DNA of 64,000 nt from Rhypophila decipiens (GCA_033297075.1 MU858116.1:1-64000), one strand, 5' to 3'; numbered from the stretch's first letter, positions 32,642 through 44,668 are shown. Notes: a model not told the origin generated them from the letters alone. Program-made: numbers and translations.

Positions 32642-34294
32642 ATGCCACCACCGAATACACCCGAAGAGGGCATGCCCGCCCAAGGCTCCCTGCCACGGAG
32701 AATATCGGGCGAAGTCTTTCCAGAGCGAACTCGTCGACCACGCCCTAGAGTACCTACACCTCCCACATCGGCGCCGGCAACGGTGCCACCCCCGGCACCC
32801 TCATCAGTACCACGGCCGCCATCCGGCCGCGCCAGTCCGACCAGCGACGACCCCAACGCAGATAACATTCTCGCTATTGACCACCAGGCACTCGAATACA
32901 CGGACCCAGTGGACGAGACGCTCCAATGTCCCATTTGCCGTACCCCGTTCTACAAGCCCGTCACGACAAAGACATGCGGTCACACGTTCTGTTCGCCATG
33001 TCTTCATCGTGCGCTCGAACTCCAGCCCGTTTGCCCCATCGACCGCCAGCCCATCGACAAGAGCAGAGATCTCGGCCAAACGCGGGTCATCCTGGACCAG
33101 CTCGATCGCTTAAAAGTCAAGTGCCCCAATAAGGGCTGCGACCACATCTCCTCGCGCGATCGTCTCGCTGCCCACTACGAGCGATACTGCGACTACACGC
33201 TGGTGCGATGTCCCGACGCGAACTGCACCATGGCAATCGCGCGGATGGACGCCAAGCCCGACGCTGGATGTCTGCACAAGGACTCGGAGTGCCAATATTG
33301 CAACAAGACCGTGGTGATCGCGGACCTAGAGGCTCATTATGATAATGACTGCTCTGGGCACACAGCCAAATGTCCACACTGTAGTGCCATCGTAGTGCGC
33401 CATCGTATGGAGAAGCACATCGCAAACGACTGTCCAGAGGCCGAGATCCCTTGCAAGTCACACACTTATGGCTGTCCGTTCCGGAACAAGCGTCGGCTGA
33501 TCGAGCAGCATGAACAAAACGGGTGTATCCATGCGACGATAGGAAAACTAGCCATGGGCAGGTTAGAGGATCGTATGATGATTAATGATTTGAAGAATAG
33601 GATAGCCTCTTTGGATGCAAGGGTAAGGAGGACGGAGCAGAGACAAGCCACAGTTCCTAGCATACCATCAACCATTCCGGGGAGCAGGGCGAGCTTTGTG
33701 GCCGGTGGCAATGGCGCGAGTGATTTCATCCCGGATCTGGACGATTTACGGGCCGGAGCTGCTGGGATGGCTCCCGGCCCTGCCGGTGCCGGGTCCCCGG
33801 AGGATTACATGCTTGCGCAGTTTGAGCGCATGGAATCGCAGATGGAAGATCTTAGGAAGATGGTTCGCGACATGGATGGGCATCACAGCATGAGACTCCT
33901 GAACGATACCATGGTGCTAAATGATCAGATTACCGAACTCACAGGCAAGGTGAATGTCTTGAATATGCACACGACATGGTTGATGGGCATCCAGAGGAGG
34001 GAATTGCAGATGAGGGCTGCAGGAGGTGCTGCCGGCGGCGAGGCACATGGCGGGCCTCGACCTGGGCCGAGCAGTGCAAATCCGAACTCGGGCGGAGGAG
34101 TAAGTTTGGCTGGTAGTAGTTCCGCGGATGGAAGCGGGAACGGAGGCGGGGGTGGGCATTCTTCGAGAGAGAGGTCGGGGAGTATATCGGGCTTGTCAGT
34201 TTCGCAGAGACAACATCAGCATGGCGAAGGTATGGTGCCCAGTTTGGGAATGGGACTTGGTCAGGGGAGAGGAGAGAATCCACCTCGGTTGTGA
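32642..34294 (+). CDS. RING finger / TRAF-type zinc-finger protein
   Basis: An intronless 550-aa protein from ATG 32642. Residues 1-70 are Pro-rich. Residues 96-135 form a C3HC4 RING (CPIC, CGHTFC, PC, VCPID), so it is a likely E3 ubiquitin ligase. Then come TRAF-type Cys/His repeats (about 155-285: VKCPNKGCDHISSRDRLAAH, VRCPDANC, CQYCNKTVVIADLEAHYDNDC, KCPHCS, CPFRNKRRLIEQHEQNGC). A coiled coil follows (about 300-330 and 395-465), and the tail is Gly/Ser-rich. Its length and layout fit the TRAF-like RING proteins found across Pezizomycotina. Substrate unknown. Next to Ufd2, another ubiquitin-pathway gene, but the two are probably independent. Confidence 0.88.
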   Translation: MPPPNTPEEGMPAQGSLPRRISGEVFPERTRRPRPRVPTPPTSAPATVPPPAPSSVPRPPSGRASPTSDDPNADNILAIDHQALEYTDPVDETLQCPICRTPFYKPVTTKTCGHTFCSPCLHRALELQPVCPIDRQPIDKSRDLGQTRVILDQLDRLKVKCPNKGCDHISSRDRLAAHYERYCDYTLVRCPDANCTMAIARMDAKPDAGCLHKDSECQYCNKTVVIADLEAHYDNDCSGHTAKCPHCSAIVVRHRMEKHIANDCPEAEIPCKSHTYGCPFRNKRRLIEQHEQNGCIHATIGKLAMGRLEDRMMINDLKNRIASLDARVRRTEQRQATVPSIPSTIPGSRASFVAGGNGASDFIPDLDDLRAGAAGMAPGPAGAGSPEDYMLAQFERMESQMEDLRKMVRDMDGHHSMRLLNDTMVLNDQITELTGKVNVLNMHTTWLMGIQRRELQMRAAGGAAGGEAHGGPRPGPSSANPNSGGGVSLAGSSSADGSGNGGGGGHSSRERSGSISGLSVSQRQHQHGEGMVPSLGMGLGQGRGENPPRL

Positions 34295-35361
34295 GAAAGC
34301 TTGATCGGATGATTAGCTTGTCTCGACATGAACAAACATATCACTGCATACAACATTTACATGTATTGGCGGGTTTTGGGTACTTCCTCGGTAACCATCT
34401 TTTGGGTTATGGTCTACTCGTATATCTTATTAGCATAATTACCCACAATACGAACTCAGGATGACGACCGATTGTCGGACGTAGGCACTCAGTCCCAAGG
34501 TGTAAAGGGGCCACGAGGCAATTTATGAGGGATTGGTTCATGGCATCGGCAAGAGCCAACTGCTTGGTTTTTGGGTTGTTTTCAACTCAACCAAACCGTG
34601 TCCCGAAACTCGTGTAGTACGGATACTTACAGTCGGAAATGAATATACAGGTACAATACGCTCAGCTGTATCCGTACAGACGTCAGTTTCAGCCTCCCGA
34701 CATTATTAATCTCGCCCCAAAAAGTCAGCTGCCTTGTTCTTCCAGCTTCGATGCTCAGCTTATCGACGAATCAGGTGGCAGAGATCTGACAGACCTTCGG
34801 CGTTATAATTATTTGATAGACCGAACGGGTATTTACAAATATATATCCTGTAGCTTACACGATCCCTTTCAAGAGCTTGTATTATTCTTGACCCAGAAGT
34901 GTATACGCTGAAGGTTAATAAGCAACATGTACATGCCTCGTCGTACATTATACGCTCTTCGAGATATGAAAGACAAGGTACTTCTTTCTCTGTCTCTAAA
35001 TGACCGATTAAAGAATATTTTATGACCTACACGATACTCTTGCAAGTTTAACGGCTGTCTGGAAAGCCTATTTGTATTTCAAGGGTCCATATGTACTGTC
35101 CTGTCTTGCGTTACAAGGTGTACAGTACGTGCAGGGCAATACACACCCAGAGCTTAATCCCAGCAGGCGCCAACCCGCCTAACGCAACGCACGTCAACCC
35201 CGCCATCCACCCGTGCCTTCCAGTCTGACGAAGCTTCAGCCTTCAGGCAACTTTCAGCTTCCCAGACCCAGACCCCGACCTTAAATTTCGAGTCGAGCCA
35301 ATTTACCCCTGTCCTTCCACCACTCCTCCATCAAAACCCAGCATTCCCAGAAAACGAAACG
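34295..35361. other. Intergenic
   Basis: 3' region of the RING gene and promoter of ufd2. A short inverted repeat (TACGGATAC near 34618, GTATCCGTA near 34670) could form a hairpin. No gene supported. Confidence 0.5.
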
Positions 35362-38300
35362 ATGGACCCGAGCGAAGAGCAACAAACGCCAGCTCCGCCG
35401 GCTCCGGCTCCGGCGCCCGAAGCGCCTGATAAGGAGACCATGGAGGCCATCCGTCGACGTCGACTCGAGAGACTTGGTGGTGGTGGTGGCAGTGGCTCTC
35501 CCGCTGGCGGTGCGAGCACTACCGATAGTAGCATAGGGAGGCCAGCAATCAGCAACAAACCTCCTACACCCACAGCATCACCATCGGCAGTTCCGCCGCA
35601 GGAGGAAGCCAGGCCACCCATCTCCATCACGCCGTTGCCGAAGCAGACTTCTTCTCCGTCTCCAGCAGGTAGTGTAGCCCACAACAAGAGAAAGGCGTCG
35701 GCGAGTGAACCTGATAATAACCGGACCACCGCGTCATCAGCGACCCCTCCTCCTCTCCGAAAGCAAGCAAACACACCGAAGCCCGACGAGTCGATAGAAG
35801 ACTACGCCGACAGGGTCCTGGGCACCCTCTTTCGCATCACCCTCGATCGCAACAAGACGACGGATTTAAACGGACACAGACTTACATATCTGGAAGGCCT
35901 GGCGGCAGAGCTGGAGAGCGATGGACTCCCACTCAAGTTTTCGGTTGATAGGCTCGAGGAGGCCATCATGGAAGCTGCGAGAGAGGTTCCACATAGCAAG
36001 CCGCTGTTCGGGTATTTGCTCCCCTGTTGGAAGCGGACAGCCAGGGCGATCAAGTCGTTCCGCGGTGGCTCGGCGTTGGCTGCGGAGAAAGAACAGATCT
36101 TGAAAGAGGCGCGGCGGTTGTGTTTCAGCAACTGTATCTTCGCTCTTACGATTCCCGATCTTTTTGGCCGCGAGAGCAATCACCATGAAGATTCCCTGGT
36201 GCCCTACTTACTAAAGGACGTGGAACACGACAGCGGGCTGTGTATGGATTTCTTCTCGGAGGCCGTCTCTCGGCTTGACGAGGACGATAGTATCGCCGAC
36301 TTGTTTACGAGGGCCATGGTGGATATCAGCAGCAAGCTCAGCAGCCTGACCATGAACGACGATTACAAGGCCTACGTCAACGCTCTTCTCACTTACACCC
36401 GATTCCCTCGGTTGCTAAATGCTTTGGCACAAGACCCCACCTTCCAGATGGCACAATCGGCGCCCGGTATCGAGAAGAACACGCTGCTCGGTCCCTTCTT
36501 CCGGATATCACCACTGCAGCCCGAGGTCACGCAGGTGTACTTTGCTGGCCCCCGCACTATGGACAAGGGACGCATTCAGACGTCGCAGAATGCGCTCCAG
36601 ATGACCCTCACTGCCCACCAGTCAGATCTACAGACGATCATCAACGCGTTTATCCGCGCTAGCCCGCAATCCAGGAACAAGGTGCTGGACTGGTTTGCGT
36701 TCATCGTCAACGCGAATCACAAGAGGCGGGCGCTTCAGGTTGACCCGCGGGAGGTCTCGTCGGACGGTTTCATGGTCAACGTCACAGTGGTTCTCGACTA
36801 TCTTTGCCAGCCCTTCATGGACAGCACCTTCTCCAAGGTGGAGCGGATTGATGTCAACTACTTCCGGCGGAAGCCAAGAGTCGACATCAAGGACGAGACC
36901 AAGCTGAACGCTGATCAGAACCAGTCTGATAAGTTCTACGCCACCGCCGTCGACGGTGAATCCAACTTCATCACCGAGATCTTCTTCTTGACATTGGCGG
37001 CACATCACTACGGCAGTGAGGCTGCCAATGCCAAGATGAAGCAGCTGGACAAGGACATCAAGTATTACGAGAAGCACCTCGCTCTGATGGAGGCCGAGAG
37101 ACCGCGGCTGATCAACCGGCCCGATCAGCTACGCCTGTTGGAGACCACCCTGAAGCGCCACATTGCTGTGTTGGAAAAGTCGATATCGCTCAAGTACGCC
37201 ATAGAGGGCGTTTTGCTGGAAGAAAAGATGCAGGGTAGGTCGCTGCAGTTTATGCGTTACGTCACCGTTTGGCTTCTGCGCGTGGCCAGCAAGGACACCA
37301 AGTATGCGCCCGATAAGCAACTCAAGCTCCCCCTGCCAGAGCAATCGCCCGATGAGTTCAGCTGTTTGCCCGAGTATGCCCTGCAGGATATTGTGGATAA
37401 CTTCAAGTTCATCTACCGCTTCATTCCGCGAGTGATGCTGTCGGCTGTTGGCGAGGAGCTTGTCACGTTATGTGTGACCTTTCTGGAATCGTCACAATAT
37501 ATCAAGAACCCCTACCTCAAGTCAGCCCTGGTGACGTTGTTGTTCAGCGGCACCTGGCCGATATACCACTTGCAGAAGGGGGTCCTTGGCGATCTGTTGA
37601 CCAACACCAAGTTTGCAAATGACCATCTGCTTCATGCCATCATGAAGTTCTACATCGAGTGCGAGTCGACGGGCGCCCACACGCAGTTCTACGACAAGTT
37701 CAATATTCGATACGAAATCTTCCAGGTCATCAAGTGTGTCTGGTCGAACGACCACTACAAGAGGCAGCTGACACAGAGTAGCAAGTGAGTGTCTATTCCA
37801 TACACACCTGTGTTGCCTCGAGAATGCTAACATATCAAAGATCGAATCGGCAGTTCTTCATCCGCTTTGTCAATCTCCTCCTGAACGACGCCACATATGT
37901 CCTTGACGAAGCACTGAGCAAGTTCCCCAAGATCCACGAACTGCAGGAGAAGCTTCGCGTCGGTATGCAGGAGCTCTCCCAGGAAGACCGTGACCGGATT
38001 GCCGAGGAGCTTAAGACGACCGAGAGCCAGGCCACGTCGTACATGCAGCTCGTCAACGAGACCGTCAGCATGATGAACCTCTTCACCTCTACGCTAGGCG
38101 AGGCCTTCACCATGCCGGAGATCGTCACTCGTCTAGCGGGCATGTTGGACTACAACTTGGAGATCCTGACCGGTCCCAAGTCCAGGACGCTCAAGGTGGA
38201 CAACCCCGACAAGTACCAGTTCAACCCGCGCACCCTGTTGCCCCAGATTGTGACGCTATACGTCAACCTCGGCTTCAGCCAGACCTTTGTCGAGGCAGTA

Positions 38301-38756
38301 GCCGGTGACGGGCGCTCGTACAAACCCGAGCTGATGAATAATGTAACCGAAATCCTCGAGAAGAAGGCAATGAAGGTGGGCCCCGAGCTGGAAGCTTGGA
38401 AGAAACTGACCAAGCGGTTTGAGGAAGCCAAGAAGGAATTGGACAGTCTGGAGATGGATTTCGGCGATGATATCCCGGCCGAGTTTGAGGATCCCATCAT
38501 GGGACATTTGATGAAGGATCCCGTGAAGCTGCCTAGCAGAACTATTGTCGATCGGTCGACTATTGTGCAGCACTTGCTCAGCGACATGAAGGATCCTTTC
38601 AACCGGCAGCCGATGACATTGGAGGATCTCGTGCCGGTTGATGAGTTGAGGATCAGGATTGAGGAGTGGGTTGAGGAGAAGAGACGGGAGGGCAGGGCGA
38701 CCAGGGAGGCAGCTGCTGCTGCTGATGCGGGGGATCCTATGGACACGAAGGAATGA
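35362..38756 (+). CDS. ufd2: Ubiquitin conjugation factor E4 (Ufd2) with U-box
   Basis: Exons 35362-37784 and 37841-38756, 1,112 aa, joined by a 56-nt intron (GTGAGT, GCTAAC, AAAG, phase 2). The C-terminal U-box (about residues 1015-1090: EFEDPIMGHLMKDPVKLPS, then STIVQHLLSDMKDPFNRQPM) and the large helical Ufd2 core identify it clearly. Ufd2 extends ubiquitin chains on substrates already carrying short chains and works with Cdc48 in proteasomal degradation. The N-terminal 130 residues are Pro/Ser/Gly-rich and begin with an RRRRLERLG-type motif seen in other E4 proteins. Length is usual for filamentous fungi. No sign of damage. Confidence 0.95.
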
Positions 38757-39204
38757 GTAGACCTTGGCACTGATGATGACTTGAGTTGGAGATATGGGTT
38801 GTAACGAGTACCGGGTAGCGGGTATAATCAGCTGTGTGTTTTTTTGGGGGTTAGACCAGGTACACCTCTCCAATACATTTTTAAGCGTTAATGATGAATC
38901 AATACACATTTCCACAGTCCGAGTCGGTAGAGCATGGAGCACTTTTGTTGCATGTCTTTGTAGACCGTAATTAACACGGCAAGGTGTCATATCCATCTAC
39001 AGTAATCCATGGTCGAAAACAGCAGCGAGGTATAAGATCCATGGAGAGGTGTATGATGTACGGATAAAAAACACTGAACGGATCTTAAAAGAATAAACAA
39101 GCTTTAATGCAGCCCCTTTCTCAACACCAAAGCGAACCCTAGAGGCCTTTCACTCTATAGGAACACGTCTGACTATATATTCCCATTTTCTGGTAGGCTT
39201 GGCT
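38757..39204. other. Intergenic after ufd2
   Basis: Probable 3' untranslated and spacer sequence. No gene or repeat recognised. Confidence 0.5.
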
Positions 39205-39518
39205 AGTGAGCTTAATATACAGGCACTAGTCCTCTCGTATATAGGCACTAGTCTTCTTATATACAAGTAGTACTCTATTGTATATAGGCACTACTCTTGT
39301 TGGAATTGAGGCCTTGATTGGCTAGAATGAATGCCTTGACTGGACTAGATAAAAGGTCTTAACTAGCTAGACAAAAGGCCTTAACTAGATGGAATGAATG
39401 CTTTAACTAGCTGGAATAAATACTTGAACTAGCTAGAATAAATGCCTTGACTAGACTAGATAAGAGGCCTTGACTGGCTAGAAAATGTCTTAAATAGTTG
39501 GAATAACTGCCTTGAGAT
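39205..39518. repeat. Second copy of the minisatellite element
   Basis: Starts with GGCACTAGTCCTCTCGTATA-type units (39222-39295), as the 18.4-kb element does, and then about ten copies of a TAGAATAAATGCCTTGACTA-like unit. No right-hand inverted repeat is visible, so this copy may be truncated. Confidence 0.8.
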
Positions 39519-39967
39519 AATATTAGCTTAAATTCGTTAAGAAGAGGTATAAATACGCCTTTATATCCGGCTTTATATACTTTTTATCTTTCCCCTCTAT
39601 GTCTGCGCTTAATCTTTTTATACACAGAGGATGTTTCTCGTATATGTCTTGGAGAGATTAATAGCATGCATGGAAGAGAAGCTTAGAAGGCATAGCGTGT
39701 AAACTAGATGTTAAAGGGCATGCTAGAAGAGGTCCTTACTTATGAAGCACGAAGCTAGGTATTCCATTTCAACAAGATAAGATCGTCCTATATTAACGTA
39801 CTCCATTCTATTCCGCTCACCTATATAATATTTATAATTCCTCGGCCATCTCTTTCAGACGATCTTAATAAGTATCTTTATCTTAATGACTCGAACAATA
39901 TATTATTCCCCCAATGTCCAGATGTCTAGACCTTGCCCTTGCACACAATGTCTCATAAAAATCACAC
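39519..39967. other. AT-rich spacer
   Basis: AT-rich sequence with CTTTATAT motifs. No gene seen. Confidence 0.45.
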
Positions 39968-40706
39968 CTAGCAACAGAGTCCATTGTAGATATCTGCGGT
40001 GGGGAAGTAACAGCACTGGGAGCAACAGTTGACGAAGGTATCTATTGTGCAAAGGGCATTGATTGGGATGCACACGGGAGGCGGCGGCGGTGAAGATGAG
40101 GAAGGGGCGGCGGCGCTTGAGGATGACGGTGGGATGTTGCCGCTTGGGATTATACTGCTGCTTGGGATAACGCTGCTGCTACTTGGGATGACACTGCTGC
40201 TTGGGATTATACTACTGCTTGGGATTATGCTGCTGCTGCTTGGGATGGCACTGTTGCTTGGGATGACACTGTTGCTTGACGGAATGCTACTGCTTGGGAC
40301 GATGCTGTGCTTGGAATGGAGGCAGAAGTTGAGCTCGAAGGCGGTTCGGAAGAAGGGCTGCTATTAGAGGGGTCGACGGGGGACCCAATGCTGGGAGTTG
40401 AAGAGAACGCCGAGATAGTACTGGTAGTCAAGGTATAGGTTGGCTAGCAGGTATGGAGTCAGCCACTGTATCAGGATTTCATGTGTGGATGGGTGGATGG
40501 GTGGATGAAATACATGTACTTACAGGCTTTCCGCAGCCCTTTTTCTTCTTGGTCGGCAAGAGATCGTGAATCAGCCCACGCGCCTCATGATCACGAAGAT
40601 TGTAAATCTTCTCCACTGTTCTATCGGGACGGTAGTCGGTATGCACCACCGCCAGGACACCGCCGCCGAGGCAGGTAAGAGAGAGTGACAGGATCGAGAA
40701 CTTCAT
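39968..40706 (-). CDS. Candidate small secreted protein, Ser/Pro linker and knottin-like Cys tail (splicing or frame uncertain)
   Basis: Exon 1 is 40706-40524: a signal peptide (MKFSILSLSLTCLGGGVLA) and a basic segment ending KKKKGCGKP, then a good GTAAGT donor. Exon 2 is uncertain. An acceptor at CTGCTAG keeps phase but leads through Ser/Pro/Thr-rich sequence to a TAA near 40225. The next frame, reached by using the TAATAG just downstream as acceptor or by a frameshift, gives IPSSS-type 15-bp repeats. It then gives a Cys tail with spacing C-x6-C-x7-CC-x2-CC-x11-CC, ending at the stop at 39968. The tail resembles disulfide-rich knottin-type modules of secreted fungal proteins. Function unknown. 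Either variant would be secreted. Confidence 0.5.
40140..40300. repeat. 15-bp coding repeat (Ile-Pro-Ser-Ser-Ser)
   Basis: About ten imperfect copies of a CTTGGGATNACACTGCTG-like unit on the plus strand. On the coding minus strand this gives IPSSSV-type peptides. Slippage here could explain the frame ambiguity of the gene. Confidence 0.75.
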
Positions 40707-41232
40707 ACTGAGCTTTACAGATACGTACTTTCTAGGTTGTCCTGAGAAGAAGTCAATATGTTGTCCAACCGGGGAATTGCCCAGTTTTTGAAGTCTACAA
40801 GACAAAGGTCATCGTATGTCCGCAAATACTGCTGTTCAGACATCATCGAAAAAGAGGGGGGAGAATTTATCGCAGACTTAGAACAAATTATTCTCAAGGC
40901 CCCGAATGGACCTTTTAGCTACTAAGAAACGAATGTATACCCATGAGGGATGTTTGAGCCAAAAAAGATAACCCAGCTCCCCTAGCTAATCTCCTTATAA
41001 ACCCCCCCGTGATAACCCGAGGACATATCCGTAGTGGATACTATCTGGAGAAGAAAAAGCAAAGTTGGGAAGAGTACCATCATTAAGTATCTTGGTGTGC
41101 CGTGACAAGTCATAGCGCCCAAGTCCAAAATCTTCCTATCGCTCACTGTTATTAATCCGACGATTCATCGTCTGCAGACATGGTGATGCTTCCAAAAAAA
41201 AAACCCCGAACCGATCGAGTATGGCCACAGCC
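40707..41232. other. Intergenic
   Basis: Upstream region of the secreted-protein candidate and 3' flank of the calpain gene. No gene seen. Confidence 0.5.
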
Positions 41233-44200
41233 TCACAGGCGTGCCATGGTTGGTCCAACGGCGTGCGAGTCCACCACCAGGCATGCTCCCTCCTCCATGT
41301 TCTTGGTCTCAGCAAGGGTCACTGTCACCTCCAGGCCTTGCGAGTACACCAGGAAACCTACGACACAGACGGCGTTCCAAGGGACGTGACCTTCCGGGTA
41401 CTGAACAGGTATATCCTCCTCCTCTTCGTCTGATTCCTCTTCGGACTCTTCAGTAGCAGTCTCCCCTCGAGCTTCCTCCGGCTGGGGTTGATTTTCTGCA
41501 GACCCCGGTGTTCCCTCAGTGTTCTCTCCTTCATTCTCTTGGTCCTTCTTTTCTTGTTCCTTCTTCTCTTGGTCCTTCTTCTCTTGGTCCTTCTTCTCTT
41601 GGTCCTTCTTCTCTTGGTCCTTCTTCTCTTGGTCCTTCTTCTCTTGGTCCTTCTTCTCTTCGCCTTCCTCCTTTCCATCCGTCGGCGCATCCTCTGGTTT
41701 GGCAACATCAGTATTATCCTCCTTGTCGTCTTTAGCATCCTCTGGCCTGACAACACCAGTTTTTTCCTCCTGCTTGTCGTCTTCAGCAACCTCTAGCTTG
41801 CCATCACCAGTCCTTTCCTCCTGTTTGTCGTTAGCATCCGCTTGCTTGACATCACCAGTCTTTTCCTCCTGCTTGTCGTCTTCAGCAACCTCTAGCTTGA
41901 CATCACCAGTCTTTTCCTCCTGCTTGTCATCTTCAGCAACCTCTGGCTTGCCGTCATCAGTCTTGCCCTCCTTCTTGTCGTCTCCGACTTGCTCTGGCTT
42001 GACATCGCCAGCCTTGTCATCCTTCTTATCGTCGTTAGAATCGGTGACATTTCCAACTGCATCTTCGAGCTTGTCGTCTCCTTTGAGGCCATCCTTGGAA
42101 TCAGCGTCTCCCGTGGCAGGGACAGTCTCGCATTTATGCGCCTCCTTGGCGACGGCTTCGAAGTATTGAGTATTGGTTTCGACTCTGCCGTTGGTGACCG
42201 TGGTAGTGGTGAAAACTCTACTCCCCAGCTGGGCCATTTCCCTCGCATTTTGGTTACATCTCTGTTGTTCCTTCCGCTTCTTTCGCTCATTCCGCTTCTT
42301 TCGTTCCTTCCGCTTCTTTCGTTCCTTCTTCCTGGTCAAGATATGGTCCTCGTCAGGGACACCTCCTTTGGCATGAGCTAGGTCGTATTGCATGCCGACC
42401 TGGCGGAGCTTGGCGGGATTGTGGTCTGCATACTTTCTGACAACGTCCTCCACCGTCTTTTTGTCTGAATCCCGTATCGCTGCAATCTTTGGCAAGACCT
42501 CGTATCGGCCGGCTTCGAGCTCGATCTCGCAGTTCACAGAACGGCCATGTCGGAGGTTGGCAGCCCGGCAGATATGTTCCACTTCGCCCTCCTTCCGCAG
42601 AATGAAGTACGGTTGAAAATCATACTGGCCTGCCAAGCCCTCGAAGTAGGTTACGTCAAGCTGGGAAAAAGACGCCCATCGTCAGTCACTGCTTTCATAT
42701 CCCTTCGGGGTAAACATACCTGGGAGAGGACAACGACTACCATGCCAGCTTTCTTGACCTCAAGAATGAACTTGGTGTTGTGATATCCTGCGATCCAACC
42801 AACGTGGATGCTAGTCCACTGCTGAACAACGGTCCACTTCTCGTCGAAAAGCCTGGTCCGGTCAATGGAATCAACTACTCTCAGCATGTCTTGGTACGTC
42901 ATCCAGAAAGTCCCGTTGTCACCAAAGGTGTGTCCGAGACGTTTCAACCTTGGTAAGTGTTAGAACTTTGCATTTTCCTCTCTTTCTAGACGTTTTTGTG
43001 GTTACTTGCCAGTATGGAGTCCATTCTTTGGAACCATCCGACCATGGTCCGTTCCATTCCCCCCTTCCATCGCGGATACTCCGTTTGCCCCAGGGGTTCC
43101 TGCTCGTGTGTTAGAAAATCCAGAACCGTCCGCAAGGTTGCGGTGATAACTAACCTGATGAGGACAAGTCTGACTTTGTTTCCGTCTTCATCGACCTCTT
43201 CGGTAGCTTTCAAGATAGAATAGGCATGCCCGGTAGGCATGCCTCCCTTGTGATCATGCGCGACGTCGTCTTCGGTACAAGTACAGGTAAAAACAAAATC
43301 CCCATCGACGTTGACAAGTTGCTCCCAGAACTTGTCCTTGTTGAGAATAGTGTTGACCTTGACCTCGGTACCAACGCCCCCCATCATATCCTCGACAGCT
43401 TCACTCGGCCAGCCGCCGTGGAGCGCCTCATAATCCCCATGTGCTTTCGCGTACGCCTTCTCGAGCAACGGGAGCCAAGTTTCGTTCGGGTCGAGGCAAT
43501 CGGCAAAGTGCAGGGCCACTGATCCAGTTTGGTGCCTCTCTTTGTATTCACGGGCGTACTTGCCCGTAGGATCGTAGCTTCCGTGGTCAAAGTCGCGGGA
43601 TCTCAGGTACAAGAAGTCGTCCACGACAACGCTGAACCAGTCGCCATCACGATAGAAGACAAACCCATAGACTCCAGCTTGCTCGTCACGGGCAACACAG
43701 ATCTTGTTCATCAAGTCTTGCCGGTTGGCAATGGTAGTCACGGCCGCGATCCACCAGCAGTTGCCGATTTTGCCTTGCCTGAGGTTGGACGAGCTATAGC
43801 CGTCCTTGGTGAATTTCGGCTCGTCAAAGCTCCAATCGACCCGGTGCACTGATCCAGGACCAGAATCGTCATCCTTCTCGGGACGAATCAAGCCCTTGAG
43901 GCAGTTTTCCAGCCCACCCCTATCCCGCTCGATATTGAAGTCGAGGTCTGTGAACTTTTCGTTGGTGCGATTGGCCTCCTTGACGATTCGAGCGACCTTC
44001 TCGCAGCACTCTTTCGCCGCGGCTTCGTAGCTTTGAACGGCGTTGCGGGAGGAGCTGGAGCCCCTTGGGTCGGTATCAGGGAGCAGGCTTGCGTAGAGGC
44101 TTCGAGGAAAGATGGAGGTGACCTTTCCGGGCTTTTTGGTGAAGTATTTGTCCCAGAAGTCGTGGACGACCTCTTGGGGAGTCTTGTTGAAGTCGGGTTT

Positions 44201-44233
44201 CGGGGCCATGTCGCAGCTTTTGACGTCAGTCAT
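41233..44233 (-). CDS. Calpain-family cysteine protease with long charged repeat insertion
   Basis: Exons 44233-43155, 43099-43010, 42948-42720 and 42660-41233, 941 aa; ATG 44209 is an alternative start. The C2-family catalytic triad is present: Cys159 (GKIGNCWW), His336 (MPTGHAYSI) and Asn361 (LIRNPWG, spanning the first intron). The second intron uses a GC-AG pair (GCAAGT donor). Calpains are calcium-linked regulatory proteases, and fungal ones of this type are cytosolic. After the protease domain come a beta-sandwich-like region (FWMTYQDMLR, QPYFILRKEG), then Lys/Arg-rich repeats (KKRKERKKRN), about six 17-residue VAEDDKQEEKTGDVKLE units and about eight KKDQE units. The C-terminal part (VCVVGFLVYSQGLEVTVTL) looks like the rest of the interrupted beta-sandwich. 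The repeat-rich insertion is unusual. Confidence 0.85.
41533..41660. repeat. 15-bp coding minisatellite (Lys-Lys-Asp-Gln-Glu)
   Basis: About eight near-identical copies of CTCTTGGTCCTTCTT on the plus strand, inside the calpain coding sequence. Seven or so are perfect, suggesting recent expansion. The unit is a multiple of 3, so the frame is kept. Confidence 0.92.
41705..42012. repeat. 51-bp coding repeat in the calpain gene
   Basis: About six imperfect copies of a 51-bp unit (TCTTTTCCTCCTGCTTGTCG and so on), each encoding 17 charged residues. Confidence 0.8.
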
Positions 44234-44639
44234 CACGATGGATATCAGAAAAGTAAAATCGATTCCACAAACAATGGCTGGAAGACGATCTCGAGTATCT
44301 GAAGGGTAAGGATAGAGTAGGCCGGGTCCAAGAAGAGGTGTAAGGGAGTAGGGGTAGGATATTTATGTACGTGAAGTAGACATCAGGATGGGGAAGGGAA
44401 GATGGAGATGGAACTAGAAACAGAAAGGACGGAAACAGTCATGCCCTCGAGTTACAGTCGAAGATGATTCATACTCGGTGTTCGTAATCTCTCGAGAACA
44501 CGAGCTCCCAAAGGATATGACGTTGGGACACATGGGACAATATCTCGGCTCCTTATATCGGCATTCAACTGTCGTCAATGGTCGTCAGCCGGCTGAAGTT
44601 CAGTCAAGGCCATATGGTCCATCTTGCATCTTGCATCAT

Positions 44640-44668
44640 GTGGAATGTGGAATGTGGAATGTGGAATG
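44640..44668. repeat. Microsatellite (TGGAATG)4
   Basis: Four tandem copies of a 7-bp unit. Confidence 0.9.

Noticed and set aside
35331..35774. Minus-strand frame opposite the ufd2 start
   Set aside because: It overlaps a well-supported ufd2 N-terminus and has only low-complexity sequence.
39968..40160. Naming the Cys-rich tail a toxin
   Set aside because: Disulfide spacing alone does not show toxicity; such modules also occur in inhibitors and structural secreted proteins.
40029..40367. Leu/Gly/Met-rich plus-strand frame resembling a membrane protein
   Set aside because: It is the antisense of the IPSSS repeat; the minus strand has a signal peptide and splice donor.
41519..42169. A 216-residue Ser/Phe-rich plus-strand frame
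   Set aside because: It is the antisense of the calpain coding repeats; the calpain frame has the catalytic triad and good splice sites.
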